This document shows positions 1 to 7,664 of a stretch of 28,052 nt of DNA, one piece after another. Both the position numbers and the translations under genes were made by a program. The notes below the pieces were generated by a model, which was not told where the DNA came from, did not search any database, and saw only the letters and a program-made list of their open reading frames with translations. Within the stretch, counting starts at the first letter, position 1; every line of letters starts with the position of its first letter. Source of the DNA: Solirubrobacteraceae bacterium (GTDB taxonomy: Bacteria > Actinomycetota > Thermoleophilia > Solirubrobacterales > Solirubrobacteraceae); assembly GCA_030043235.1 (NCBI GenBank), contig JASHYF010000416.1, positions 1 through 28,052 on the forward strand. Reading direction: 5' to 3'.

Positions 1-614
1 ACGTCCGGCTCCCCCTCCGGGGACGATGCGGCCTGCAGGTCCGCGTTGGCGATGATCGTGACGGTGTGCTTGAGATGGTCGAAGACGACGAGCGCGTCGG
101 AGAGCATCAGCGCCATGTCCGGCAGCCCCAGCGGGTCTGCGCTACTGGCGTACTCCGCGCTCTCCGGGTCGCGTTCACCCCAGGGGTTGCCGAGCGGCTC
201 GACGGTGCGCACGAGGTCATAGCCGAAGAAGCCGACTGCGCCGCCGGTGAACGGCACCTGCTCGCCCGCGTCGTCGATCGGCGCCTGGCGAAAGCGCGCG
301 ACCTGCTGGGCGGCGAGCGCGTACGGGTCGCCGCCGTCGCCCAGTGACCAGCGCAGCACCGATCGCGGGCGAAAGCCGATGAACGACCAGCGCCCGACCC
401 GCTGCCCCTGGGCGGCGGACTCGAGCAGGAACGCCGGCTCCCCGGGCGCGAGCGCGCGCAGCTTCAGGAACGCCGAGACGGGCGTCTCGCAGTCCTCGAT
501 GAAGCTGTAGCGCAGCGGGATCAAGTCGTGCGTGCGAGCGAGCGCGTGCGCACGCTCGAGGCTGGGCTGGGCGCCCTCGGCGCCGGCCGCGGCGGGGCTA
601 GGCGCGACGGCCAT
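1..614 (-). CDS. trpE: Anthranilate synthase component I, N-terminal part (runs off the window)
   Basis: Makes anthranilate from chorismate and glutamine-derived ammonia, the first committed step of tryptophan synthesis, normally with a TrpG amidotransferase partner. About 204 residues are visible. After a short Ala-rich N-terminus the reading frame gives LIPLRYSFIEDCETPVSAFL, then QGQRVGRWSFIGFRP, both typical of the N-terminal domain of TrpE. The chorismate-binding C-terminal domain lies beyond position 1. The ATG at 614-612 is chosen because it is in frame and sits inside the 3' end of hisIE, a 17-nt overlap that suggests translational coupling and one his/trp operon. PabB or another chorismate-utilising paralogue is possible, but the N-terminal motif and the hisIE linkage favour TrpE. 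Confidence 0.88.
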   Translation of the reverse strand, partial: MAVAPSPAAAGAEGAQPSLERAHALARTHDLIPLRYSFIEDCETPVSAFLKLRALAPGEPAFLLESAAQGQRVGRWSFIGFRPRSVLRWSLGDGGDPYALAAQQVARFRQAPIDDAGEQVPFTGGAVGFFGYDLVRTVEPLGNPWGERDPESAEYASSADPLGLPDMALMLSDALVVFDHLKHTVTIIANADLQAASSPEGEPD

Positions 615-1224
615 CGAGCACGAGCTCGGCGTCGCGGAGGGCGCGTCCACGGCTGCGCAGGAGCACGAGCAGGTGATAGAGGACGTCGGCGGCCTCTTCG
701 TCGACGCGCTCGTCTGACTCTTCGCGGGCGGCGCGCGTGACCTCCTCGGCCTCCTCCATCACCTTCTCGCCGATGCGCGCGGGGTCCTCCAGCAGCGTGA
801 CCGTGTACGACCCGCTCGGGCGCTCGCGCGCGCGCTGGGCGATTGTGCGCTCGAGCGCCGGCAGCGTCTCGTACGGTGCGGCGGGCGCCAGCCGGCCGCG
901 GTGAAAGCACGTGCGCTCGCCGGTGTGACAGGCAGGTCCGGCGGGCTCCACGAGCGCGAGCAGCGCGTCGCCGTCGCAGTCCACGCGCAGCGCGCGCACG
1001 CTCTGCGCGTTGCCGCTGGTCTCGCCCTTGTGCCACTGCTCGCCGCGCGAGCGGCTCCACAGGTGCAGCTCACCGGTCTCGCGCGTGCGCCGCAGCGCCT
1101 CCGCGTTCATGTAGGCGAGCGTGAGCACCTCGCCTGTGCCCCAGTGCTGCACCACGCACGGCACGAGGCCGTCGCGATCGTATGCGACCAACTCGTCGAT
1201 GGAGTCCACTGCGGGGGCGCTCAT
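598..1224 (-). CDS. hisIE: Bifunctional phosphoribosyl-AMP cyclohydrolase / phosphoribosyl-ATP pyrophosphatase
   Basis: Catalyses two early steps of histidine synthesis: PRPP-ATP hydrolysis to PR-AMP (HisE) and opening of the adenine ring (HisI). The protein has 208 residues, normal for the fusion. HisI occupies about residues 1-120: WHKGETSGN, the Mg-binding stretch DCDGD (82-86) and the zinc-ligand region ACHTGERTCF (97-107). HisE occupies about 120-208 with the MazG-like motifs GEKVMEEAEEV and EEAADVLYHLLV. The ATG at 1224 is chosen because HisI homology starts right after it and a TACAAT box ends 7 nt upstream. Upstream sequence in the same frame is the antisense of the neighbouring ATPase gene. 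The 3' end overlaps trpE. Confidence 0.95.
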   Translation of the reverse strand: MSAPAVDSIDELVAYDRDGLVPCVVQHWGTGEVLTLAYMNAEALRRTRETGELHLWSRSRGEQWHKGETSGNAQSVRALRVDCDGDALLALVEPAGPACHTGERTCFHRGRLAPAAPYETLPALERTIAQRARERPSGSYTVTLLEDPARIGEKVMEEAEEVTRAAREESDERVDEEAADVLYHLLVLLRSRGRALRDAELVLDGRRA

Positions 1225-1231
1225 CGCCACG

Positions 1232-1237
1232 ATTGTA
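1232..1237 (-). promoter_or_regulatory. Leaderless-type -10 box for hisIE-trpE
   Basis: TACAAT on the minus strand, followed by exactly 7 nt and then the hisIE ATG. Transcription would start at or next to the start codon. No convincing -35 hexamer was found. The same TACAAT-N7-ATG arrangement occurs at hrcA. Confidence 0.55.
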
Positions 1238-1282
1238 GGTGTCGCCGTGCGCGCGACGGGTTTGAGCCACACTGCCACGGCG

Positions 1283-2281
1283 ATGCAATCGCTGACCGAC
1301 CGCAAGCTGCTCGTGATCACCGGCAAGGGCGGCGTGGGCAAGACGACGATCGCCTCAGCGCTGGGGCTGCTGGCCGCGCGCCGCGGGAGACGCACGATCG
1401 TGGTGGAGGTGGGCGAGGAGAGCCGGCTGCCTCGCCTGTTCGGCGTCACGGCCCCCAGGCCGGGAGTCGAGTGCAGGCTCGAAGAGCGCCTGTCGAGCAT
1501 CTCGATCGACCCGGACCGGGCGCTGGCGGAGTGGCTGCAGGTGCTGGGAGGGCGCGTGTCCGGCCGGGTGCTCGCCTCCAGCGGGACCTTCCAGTACTTC
1601 GCGGCCGCCGCCCCGGGCGCGAAGGAGCTCGTGACGATGACCAAGATCTGGCGGCTGCTGGGCGAGGAGGCTCCGCGTTCGCGCGCGCGCGCTCACGAGC
1701 TCGTCGTGCTCGACGCGCCCGCGACAGGCCACGCTCTTGGCCTGCTCGGCTCTCCCCACACCTTCGGCGCTATCGCCCGCGTGGGACCGATCGCGCGGCA
1801 GACACACAAGCTGCAGGAGCTGCTGCAGAGCCCTGCGCGCTCGGCCTACCTTGCCGTGGCGCTGGGCACGGAGATGGCGGTGACGGAGGCGCTGGAGCTC
1901 CAGGAAGGGCTGCGCAGCGGGCTCGGGCGCGAGCTCGCCGCCGTGGTGGTGAACGCGCTTTTGCCGCTGCGCTTCACGGCTGCTGAGCTGCGACGCATCG
2001 CTTCGCTATCCGAGAGCGCGCCGGGGAACGGCGGCGATCCTCGCAATCTGTCACACATCGCGGGGACGCCCGCCGCGGGCACGGAGACCGAGGCGGTGAG
2101 GGCCTCCGCGATCGCTGCGGCGCGAGCGGTCCACAACCGAGCGCGCTTCCAGCGCAATCAGCTCGCGCGCCTGCGCCGCCGCGACTTCGCGGTCCTCGGC
2201 GTGCCGTTCGTGTGGGGCGCCGGATTGGACCTCGCGGCTGTGCAACACATCGCCAAGCGGCTCGAGCGTCTGCCTACGTGA
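1283..2281 (+). CDS. ArsA/GET3-family ATPase
   Basis: Single-domain P-loop ATPase of the ArsA/GET3 (SIMIBI) class, 332 residues. The deviant Walker A GKGGVGKTT is at residues 14-22 and the switch II-like LDAPATGHAL at about 143-152. Switch I, usually DPA, reads VVEVGEE, as in many actinobacterial relatives, so arsenite transport should not be assumed; no arsB or arsR gene is nearby. The ATG at 1283 is preferred because the P-loop follows at the usual distance; an in-frame GTG near 1247 is an alternative. The gene diverges from hisIE. Its last codons form the first unit of a 43-bp tandem repeat that continues past the TGA. No partner paralogue lies next to it. Confidence 0.85.
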   Translation: MQSLTDRKLLVITGKGGVGKTTIASALGLLAARRGRRTIVVEVGEESRLPRLFGVTAPRPGVECRLEERLSSISIDPDRALAEWLQVLGGRVSGRVLASSGTFQYFAAAAPGAKELVTMTKIWRLLGEEAPRSRARAHELVVLDAPATGHALGLLGSPHTFGAIARVGPIARQTHKLQELLQSPARSAYLAVALGTEMAVTEALELQEGLRSGLGRELAAVVVNALLPLRFTAAELRRIASLSESAPGNGGDPRNLSHIAGTPAAGTETEAVRASAIAAARAVHNRARFQRNQLARLRRRDFAVLGVPFVWGAGLDLAAVQHIAKRLERLPT

Positions 2282-2411
2282 TGTGCAGCAATCGCCAAGC
2301 GGCTCGAGCGTGTGCCTACGCGACGTACAGCAGATCGCCACCTGGCTCGAGCGTGTGCCTATGCGACGTGCAGCAGATCGCCAAGCGGCTCGAGCGTGTG
2401 CCTTACGTGAT
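2240..2411. repeat. Four-copy 43-bp tandem repeat between convergent genes
   Basis: Units begin at 2240, 2283, 2325 and 2368 and are 43, 42, 43 and about 44 nt long. The shared core is ATCGCCAAGCGGCTCGAGCG; unit 3 has a small substitution within it. Unit 1 encodes the C-terminus of the ArsA-like ATPase (HIAKRLERLPT-stop). Units 2-4 follow the stop codon, and unit 4 covers the TAA of ybeY-era (2403-2405). The unit length is not a multiple of three, so later copies are out of frame. It looks like a minisatellite grown from the 3' end of a gene. Confidence 0.9.
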
Positions 2412-3809
2412 GCCGAGGCGGTCGAGCAGGCGCCCGTCCGCGCGCCAGTCGCGCCGCACGCGCACCGACAGCTCCAGGTGCACCTGGCAGCCGAGCATCC
2501 GCTGCAGCGCTCGGCGGGCGGCGATGCCGATGGCCTTGATCATCCGCCCGCGCGCGCCGATCACGATGCCCTTCTGGGAGTCGCTCTCGACCCAGATCGA
2601 CGCGTGCACGCGCGCGAGCCCCTCGCGCGGCTCTACGACCTCATCGACTACGACCTCGACCGCGTGCGGCAGCTCTTGGAAGGTGCGCCTGATGACCGCC
2701 TCGCGGATCAGCTCCGCGAGCAGCAGCTCGCGCGGCTGGTCGGTGCGGGCGCCGGCGGCGAACAGCGGCGGGCCCTGGGGCATCAACGCTGCGAGGTGCT
2801 CCACGAGCTCGCCCACTCCGGCGCCGGTGCGCGCCGAGATCGGGAAGACCTCGGCGCCGGCTTGCAGCGCGGCCGCATCCGCGAGCACCGCGGGGAGCGC
2901 GCGACGAGACAGGCGATCGATCTTGTTGACAGCGATCGTGACGGGCGCTCGCGCTGTCGCGAGCGTGCTCGCGATGAAGCGGTCGCCGGGGCCGACGCGC
3001 TGATCGCCCGCCAGCATCAGCAGGGTCGCGTCGGCGCCTTCGAGCTCCTGGCTGACGCGTCGCGCCATGCGCGCGGTGAGCTCGTCGCGCGGGCGCTGCA
3101 CTCCGGGCAGATCGACCAGCACGAGCTGGCAGTCGCCGTGCTCGCACACGCCGCGGATCGCGCGCCTGGTGGTCTGCGGCCGGTCTGAGACGATCGCGAG
3201 CTTCTCGCCGAGCACGGTGTTGAGGAACGTCGACTTGCCGACGTTCGGCCGGCCGGCGAGCGCCACGAAGCCGCTGCGCGCCACCCCCGCCGGCGCGCGG
3301 CGCGCGTCTGCATGCTGCGTTTCGGCCGCCTGCTGTGCTTCGGCCGCCACCCCGCGTGCGAGGAGCTCGTGCTGGAGCGCGAGCATCTGGCCGTCGTCGC
3401 GCTCGTGATCCATGCCGAGCAGGTGCAGCATCCCGTGGACGATCGCCTCGCGCACGTCGGCCGTGTGCTCGGGGCAGATGACGACGTCGCCGAGCTCGCG
3501 CGGGGGGGCGCACGCCCCTGCACGCGCGCCCCCCGGCGCGCCTGCTCGATGCTCGTCGGCCGGCGGCTCGGGAGCACGACCGGGAGGCTCGACGCCGTCG
3601 ATCGGGAACGACAGCACGTCCGTGGGGCCCTGCCTGGCGCGGTGGCGGGCGTTCAGCTCGCCGATCCGCGCGGCGCTCACGAACTCGATCGCCACGTGCC
3701 CCTCCTCGACGCCCCTGCTGGCGGCGGCGCGCTCACACAGGCGCGTTATCTCCCGCGCGGACGGTGCCTCGGGGGCGAGGCTGGCACCGAGCACATCGAC
3801 TTCGAACAT
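2403..3809 (-). CDS. ybeY-era: Fused YbeY endoribonuclease - Era GTPase
   Basis: One 468-residue protein holding two 16S rRNA maturation factors. Residues 1-160 are YbeY, a zinc-dependent endoribonuclease acting at the 16S 3' end: [10 protein letters not shown] (105-114) and the three-histidine site [12 protein letters not shown] (125-136). Residues 176-468 are Era, a GTPase that binds the 16S 3' end during 30S assembly: G1 GRPNVGKS (186-193), DLPG (233-236), NKID (295-298), SARTG (325-329) and a C-terminal KH domain with [14 protein letters not shown] Gln/Ala-rich linker joins them. YbeY also carries a Pro/Ala/Gly-rich insert at about 75-103. The ATG at 3809 lies 6 nt after the phoH stop. 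The reading frame is continuous across both domains. Separate ybeY and era genes are the usual arrangement. Confidence 0.95.
   Translation of the reverse strand: MFEVDVLGASLAPEAPSAREITRLCERAAASRGVEEGHVAIEFVSAARIGELNARHRARQGPTDVLSFPIDGVEPPGRAPEPPADEHRAGAPGGARAGACAPPRELGDVVICPEHTADVREAIVHGMLHLLGMDHERDDGQMLALQHELLARGVAAEAQQAAETQHADARRAPAGVARSGFVALAGRPNVGKSTFLNTVLGEKLAIVSDRPQTTRRAIRGVCEHGDCQLVLVDLPGVQRPRDELTARMARRVSQELEGADATLLMLAGDQRVGPGDRFIASTLATARAPVTIAVNKIDRLSRRALPAVLADAAALQAGAEVFPISARTGAGVGELVEHLAALMPQGPPLFAAGARTDQPRELLLAELIREAVIRRTFQELPHAVEVVVDEVVEPREGLARVHASIWVESDSQKGIVIGARGRMIKAIGIAARRALQRMLGCQVHLELSVRVRRDWRADGRLLDRLGIT
3503..3534. repeat. GC-rich inverted repeat inside ybeY
   Basis: A perfect 9-bp inverted repeat, GGGGGGCGC (3503-3511) and GCGCCCCCC (3526-3534), with a 14-nt loop. 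It lies within the in-frame Pro/Gly/Ala insert of the YbeY domain and is stable enough to form an mRNA hairpin. Confidence 0.7.
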
Positions 3810-3815
3810 GGCCGC

Positions 3816-5882
3816 TCAGGCGCTGTGCACGGCCGCGCGCGGCCCGCCGGCGGCGGGTGCGGACGTCTGGCGCAGCGAGTGCTCGTCGTAGGCCTCGACG
3901 ATCCGCTGCACGAGCTTGTGACGTACCACGTCCTCGCCCCCGAAGCGAATGAACTCGATCCCCTCGATCGCGTCGAGGACCTCGCCGACGGCGATCAAAC
4001 CGGACTGCTGCTCGCGAGGCAGGTCCACCTGGGTGATGTCGCCCGTGACGACCATGCGCGAGCCGAAGCCCAGGCGCGTGAGGAACATCTTCATCTGCTC
4101 GGGCGTGGTGTTCTGCGCCTCGTCGAGGATCACGAAGGAGTCATTGAGGGTGTTGTGCGTCACCAAGAAGTCCTCTGTGACGTACAGCGAGTCGGCGGCC
4201 GCGACCTGGATGCATACGGTCTCCATCTCGCCGACAGGCTCGATCGCGTCGACGAAACGCATCGCTCGCCCGCCTCCAAGCCGTTCGTAGATTTCACGCT
4301 TGCGCTGAAGTCGGAACGGCTCCATCCCGGGCCGCAGGCGGATGTCGAGGATGAACGCGTCCGAGCGGTGCGCCACAGGCCGACCGTTCGCGAAGGCGGG
4401 CCGTCTTCCAGCGGCTCGGCGCCGGCGCCAGTAGGCGACGCCGCCGAGAGAGCGGACGAGGAAGACGACATCGTCGCGGAGCCGCTGCGAGCACGTCGTG
4501 TATTGAATGCGGCACGTCCGAGCTCGCTGCGCAACGGGCCCGCCGTCGCTGTCCAGCAGGCCTTGCAACAGCGCAAGGCGAATGCCTGGCTCGTTGTGGA
4601 GATAGGCCTCGGGCACGAACTTCGTCTCTGATCTGGTACCCGCGAGTCCAAGCGCGCGCAGCGCGACGGTGACAGGATTGGCGACGATCACCCCCCCGCG
4701 CTGGCCGTGGATGTGGCGAAGCGCGTAATCGAGACCACCCTTGGGGCGCAGCTCGATGCCGTCAAGCGCCTGCTCGAGGGCCACGACGAGCTCGGGATCC
4801 GACGTGGTGAAGGCTGGAGTCGTCTTCGTGGCGAGGCAACCGTCGCCGAGCAGGAGCCCGAGGGCATACGGGTCGATCGGAATGGGGCGCGGCTCGAACT
4901 CGACCGGCGCCTCGAGGAGCGGAAGCTCAAAGCGGTGCTGATGCGCTGTACGCAGCCGTCCGATCATCTCACGCGTCTCGACGACGCGTCCCGCCTTCAT
5001 GCGCCGCCGGTCACTTGCAGTCCGGACCCGCCAGAGATGTTCCAAGCAGCACTGCGTCGAGGCTCCGTCCTGGGTGCGCAGGCGAACGACCTGCTTGCGA
5101 CCCTGGGGATAGACGCCGATGACGGGCGTGGGACATCCGTCCGCCCCGATCACGAGATCCCCGACTCTGAGGTCCCCGATCGGCTCGAAGCCGGAAGGCG
5201 TGAGCACGCCGGTGGAGAGGGGTTGGGCACGTCCCCGCATGAAAGCCAGCGGCGCGATCTCGATCACGCCGCGCTCGATGTGCTGGGAGACCTTCTCGGG
5301 GTCGAGCATGTCGTGCAGCGCATCGAACAGGGGACGCAGGTAGGGATCGACCTTGGCCATCAGATCGCCCGGCAGGAATCCCAGGCGCTCGCCCGCCTCG
5401 ACGGCTGGGCGCGTGAGGATGATGCGGTTGACCTCGTGGCGCGATAGCGCGGCGGCGGCGAGCGCGACCGCGAGGAACGTCTTGCCGGTCCCCGCCGGCC
5501 CGACGGCGAACGTGATGGTGTTGTTGCGGATCGAGTCGACGTAGCGCTTCTGGTTGAGCGTCTTCGGCGCGACGCGCAGCGAGCGGTGGCGCCACACGAC
5601 ATCCTCGAGCACGCGCGCGGGCGATTCGTGGGCGTCGAGCGCGCCGGTGACGGCGGTGATCGTGCCGGGGCTTATCTGATGGCCGGCGGCGATCAGCTCG
5701 GCCAGCTCGCGCACCACGCGCTCGCCCGCATGCGTATCCCTCTCCTCCCCGTCGAAGGTCAGGAGGTTGCCGCGCAGGAACACCTTGCAGTCGAGGTGCG
5801 CCTCCAGCGCGCGCAACACGGCGTCCTGGCTTCCGGCGAGCTCCGCCGCGACTTCGTTTGAGAGCTCGATCTGCGTTCTCAT
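3816..5882 (-). CDS. phoH: PhoH-family ATPase interrupted by an intein
   Basis: PhoH/YbeZ-type ATPase, a usual partner of YbeY. The precursor has 688 residues; removing the intein (219-577) leaves 329, the normal PhoH length. Extein features: Walker A GPAGTGKT (128-135), [19 protein letters not shown], then AFMRGR (213-218) directly before the intein and [16 protein letters not shown] (from 578) after it, giving the usual PhoH string and Walker B (ILDEAQ) once joined. The ATG at 5882 overlaps the yqeY stop (ATGA), and the ybeY-era gene starts 6 nt after the stop, so this is a tight operon. Without splicing, Walker A and Walker B are separated by the insert, so ATPase activity very likely depends on splicing. 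Confidence 0.95.
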   Translation of the reverse strand: MRTQIELSNEVAAELAGSQDAVLRALEAHLDCKVFLRGNLLTFDGEERDTHAGERVVRELAELIAAGHQISPGTITAVTGALDAHESPARVLEDVVWRHRSLRVAPKTLNQKRYVDSIRNNTITFAVGPAGTGKTFLAVALAAAALSRHEVNRIILTRPAVEAGERLGFLPGDLMAKVDPYLRPLFDALHDMLDPEKVSQHIERGVIEIAPLAFMRGRAQPLSTGVLTPSGFEPIGDLRVGDLVIGADGCPTPVIGVYPQGRKQVVRLRTQDGASTQCCLEHLWRVRTASDRRRMKAGRVVETREMIGRLRTAHQHRFELPLLEAPVEFEPRPIPIDPYALGLLLGDGCLATKTTPAFTTSDPELVVALEQALDGIELRPKGGLDYALRHIHGQRGGVIVANPVTVALRALGLAGTRSETKFVPEAYLHNEPGIRLALLQGLLDSDGGPVAQRARTCRIQYTTCSQRLRDDVVFLVRSLGGVAYWRRRRAAGRRPAFANGRPVAHRSDAFILDIRLRPGMEPFRLQRKREIYERLGGGRAMRFVDAIEPVGEMETVCIQVAAADSLYVTEDFLVTHNTLNDSFVILDEAQNTTPEQMKMFLTRLGFGSRMVVTGDITQVDLPREQQSGLIAVGEVLDAIEGIEFIRFGGEDVVRHKLVQRIVEAYDEHSLRQTSAPAAGGPRAAVHSA
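4152..5228 (-). other. Class 3 (WCT) intein with LAGLIDADG endonuclease in PhoH
   Basis: In-frame insert of 359 residues (PhoH precursor residues 219-577) between MRGR and TLND. It starts with Ala219, not Cys or Ser, and ends with His576-Asn577, followed by Thr578 as the +1 residue. Block B reads CLEHLW, with His282 and Trp284 at the B:12 position. Block F reads TVCIQV, with Cys557 at F:4. Trp-Cys-Thr with a non-nucleophilic residue 1 is the signature of class 3 inteins, where the block F Cys starts splicing. Two dodecapeptide motifs, LGLLLGDG (341-348) and GLLDSDG (441-447), mark a DOD homing endonuclease that looks intact. Splicing itself is inferred. Confidence 0.92.
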
Positions 5883-6310
5883 CCTTGCAGCGCCGCACGC
5901 ACGAGCCCGGATACTCGCTTGCCGTCGGCGCGTCCGTCGACCGCGGCCATCGCCTGCTTCATCGCGATGCCCATGTCCTTCTGGGAGGCGGCGCCGCTGT
6001 CGCGTACGGCCTGGCTGACGATCCCTTCGAGCTCCTCCTGGGAAAGCTCGGCCGGCAGGTATGACTCGATCAGCTCGGCCTCGGCCTCCTCGCCGCTGGC
6101 GCGAGCGTCCTGGCCGGCCTCGCGGTATGCGCCGGCGGCCTCCAGCCTGCGCTTGCGCTCGCGACGCAGCACCGCCAGCTCGTCGGCGGAGCCCTCCTTG
6201 GCCGCCTTTTGCAGCTCGGAGAGCACCATCCGCAGCGCGCCCACCCGCTCCTTCTCGCCCGCGCGCATGGCGCCATGCAGGTCGGCCTTGATCTGCTCGA
6301 GTATCGCCAT
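5879..6310 (-). CDS. yqeY: GatB/YqeY domain protein
   Basis: Small 143-residue stand-alone YqeY protein, related to the C-terminal tRNA-binding domain of GatB. Its role is not well established. Typical segments are LKADLHGAMRAGEKERVGALR-like at the N-terminus (here IKADLHGAMRAGEKERVGAL), RRERKRRLEAAGAYREAGQ, ESYLPAELSQEEL, and a GAASQKDMGIAMK stretch near the end. It is the first gene of the yqeY-phoH-ybeY/era operon; its TGA overlaps the phoH ATG. The ATG at 6310 is supported by family length and a TATCCT box 9 nt upstream. Confidence 0.9.
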   Translation of the reverse strand: MAILEQIKADLHGAMRAGEKERVGALRMVLSELQKAAKEGSADELAVLRRERKRRLEAAGAYREAGQDARASGEEAEAELIESYLPAELSQEELEGIVSQAVRDSGAASQKDMGIAMKQAMAAVDGRADGKRVSGLVRAALQG

Positions 6311-6319
6311 CCGCAGACC

Positions 6320-6325
6320 AGGATA
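6320..6325 (-). promoter_or_regulatory. -10 box for the yqeY-phoH-ybeY/era operon
   Basis: TATCCT on the minus strand, 9 nt before the yqeY ATG, with a weak -35 match CTGGCA (6343-6348) 17 bp further upstream. It lies in the 44-nt gap after ndh and predicts a leader of only 2-3 nt. Confidence 0.45.
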
Positions 6326-6354
6326 CGCCGCTGTGGCGAGGGTGCCAGCGATCT

Positions 6355-7641
6355 CTAGTCGTGCTCGAGTGGCGTAGGACTGCCGAGCTGTCCGGGTGCA
6401 GATGCGTCGCGACCGAACACGAGCGCGACGTTCCAGTCGGCGAGGAGGCGCAGCCTGCGCCCGATCCCCGGCATCAGCAGCAGGTGATAGGTGCGCGCGA
6501 TCAGCCACGCGGGCAACCCACGCCAGCGCACGCCGAGCGTGAGCGCCACCGCCTGGTTGCGCCCGAGCTCGGCGACGACGCCTTTCGTGCGGTAGCGAAA
6601 CGGCCGGGCGGCGCCGCCGGAGAGCGCGGCGGCGACGTTGCGCGCGACCAGCCGGCCCTGGCGGATGGCGTGCTGCGCGGTGGGCGGACAGGCGTGGCCG
6701 GGGCGCGCGGCGTCCGGGACCGCGGCGCAGTCGCCGATCGCCCACACGCGAGCGGGGGAGCCTGCCACCCGCATGGTGCGTTCGACGAGCACGCGCCCTT
6801 CGTCATTGAGCGGCAGGCCGAGCCGCGCGACCACAGGGCTCGGCTTGACCCCTGCGGTCCACACGACGGTGCGCGCGGGGATCGTCTCACCGTCGGAGAG
6901 CGTTGCTGTGCGCGCGCTCAGCTCGTGCAACGTTGTGTCGGTGCGCACCTCGACGCCCCTGCGGCGCAGCTCGCGTTCGGCGAACTCGGAGAGGCTGGCA
7001 GGAACCTCCTGCATGATCCGCGGCCTGGCCTCGGCGAGCACCCAGCGCATGCCCTGTGCGGCGCAGCGCGGATAGAGCTCGACCACCTGCGCGGCGAAGT
7101 CCTGCAGCTCGGCGAGGCCCTCGACCCCCGCGTAGCCGGCGCCGACGAACACGAACGACAGGTACTCGCTGCGCAGCGCGGGATCCTCGACCGACTCGGC
7201 GACGTCCAGGCAGCCCAGCAGCTGGTTTCGCACGGCGGTGGCATCGGACAGCGACTTCAGCCCGATCGCATGCTCGGCGAGGCCGGGTACGGGCAACGTT
7301 CGCGATACCGAGCCGAGCGCGATCACGAGCTGGTCGTAGCCGAGCTCGAGCTGCTGGCCGTCGATGCGGCGCACCTGCAGCGTGCGGGCGAGGGGCTCGG
7401 CTCCCGTGACCCGCCCGATCACGAGATCGGTGCGCCGCAGCTGCGAGCGCAGCGGGACGACGACGTGGCGAGGGTCGAGCGTGGCCCCGGCGGCGCCCGG
7501 GAGCAGCGGGGTGTAGAGCATGAAGTTGGCGTCGTTGACGAGCGTCACGTGCGCGCTCTGCGCGGGCAGCAGGCGCTCCAGGGCGCGCGCGGCGTAGAAG
7601 CCGCCGAAGCCGCCGCCGGCGATCACGACCTGCCAGGCCAC
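6355..7641 (-). CDS. ndh: Type II NADH:quinone oxidoreductase
   Basis: Non-proton-pumping flavoprotein that passes electrons from NADH to membrane quinone; 428 residues, normal for NDH-2. The N-terminal FAD Rossmann motif is GGGFGG (9-14), the NADH-binding motif FVGAGYAGVE (164-173), and the second FAD motif VWAIGDCAAV (299-308). The C-terminal third (about 370-415) has the amphipathic, membrane-attaching character of the family. The GTG start at 7641 places the FAD motif at the usual distance and follows a TATTCT box by 6 nt, so the mRNA is probably leaderless. It diverges from the amidohydrolase gene. A different pyridine nucleotide-disulphide oxidoreductase role is less likely. Confidence 0.9.
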   Translation of the reverse strand: MAWQVVIAGGGFGGFYAARALERLLPAQSAHVTLVNDANFMLYTPLLPGAAGATLDPRHVVVPLRSQLRRTDLVIGRVTGAEPLARTLQVRRIDGQQLELGYDQLVIALGSVSRTLPVPGLAEHAIGLKSLSDATAVRNQLLGCLDVAESVEDPALRSEYLSFVFVGAGYAGVEGLAELQDFAAQVVELYPRCAAQGMRWVLAEARPRIMQEVPASLSEFAERELRRRGVEVRTDTTLHELSARTATLSDGETIPARTVVWTAGVKPSPVVARLGLPLNDEGRVLVERTMRVAGSPARVWAIGDCAAVPDAARPGHACPPTAQHAIRQGRLVARNVAAALSGGAARPFRYRTKGVVAELGRNQAVALTLGVRWRGLPAWLIARTYHLLLMPGIGRRLRLLADWNVALVFGRDASAPGQLGSPTPLEHD

Positions 7642-7647
7642 GGCGAC

Positions 7648-7657
7648 AGAATAGGGT
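7648..7657. promoter_or_regulatory. Overlapping divergent -10 boxes (ndh / amidohydrolase)
   Basis: Minus strand: TATTCT (7653-7648), 6 nt before the ndh GTG. Plus strand: TAGGGT (7652-7657), 7 nt before the GTG at 7665. The two hexamers share two base pairs, so polymerases starting in the two directions would exclude each other. Confidence 0.5.
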
Positions 7658-7664
7658 GCGCTCG

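Noticed and set aside
3312..4631. 439-codon plus-strand frame across ybeY-era and phoH
   Set aside because: Antisense to two genes with strong family motifs; a product of high GC content.
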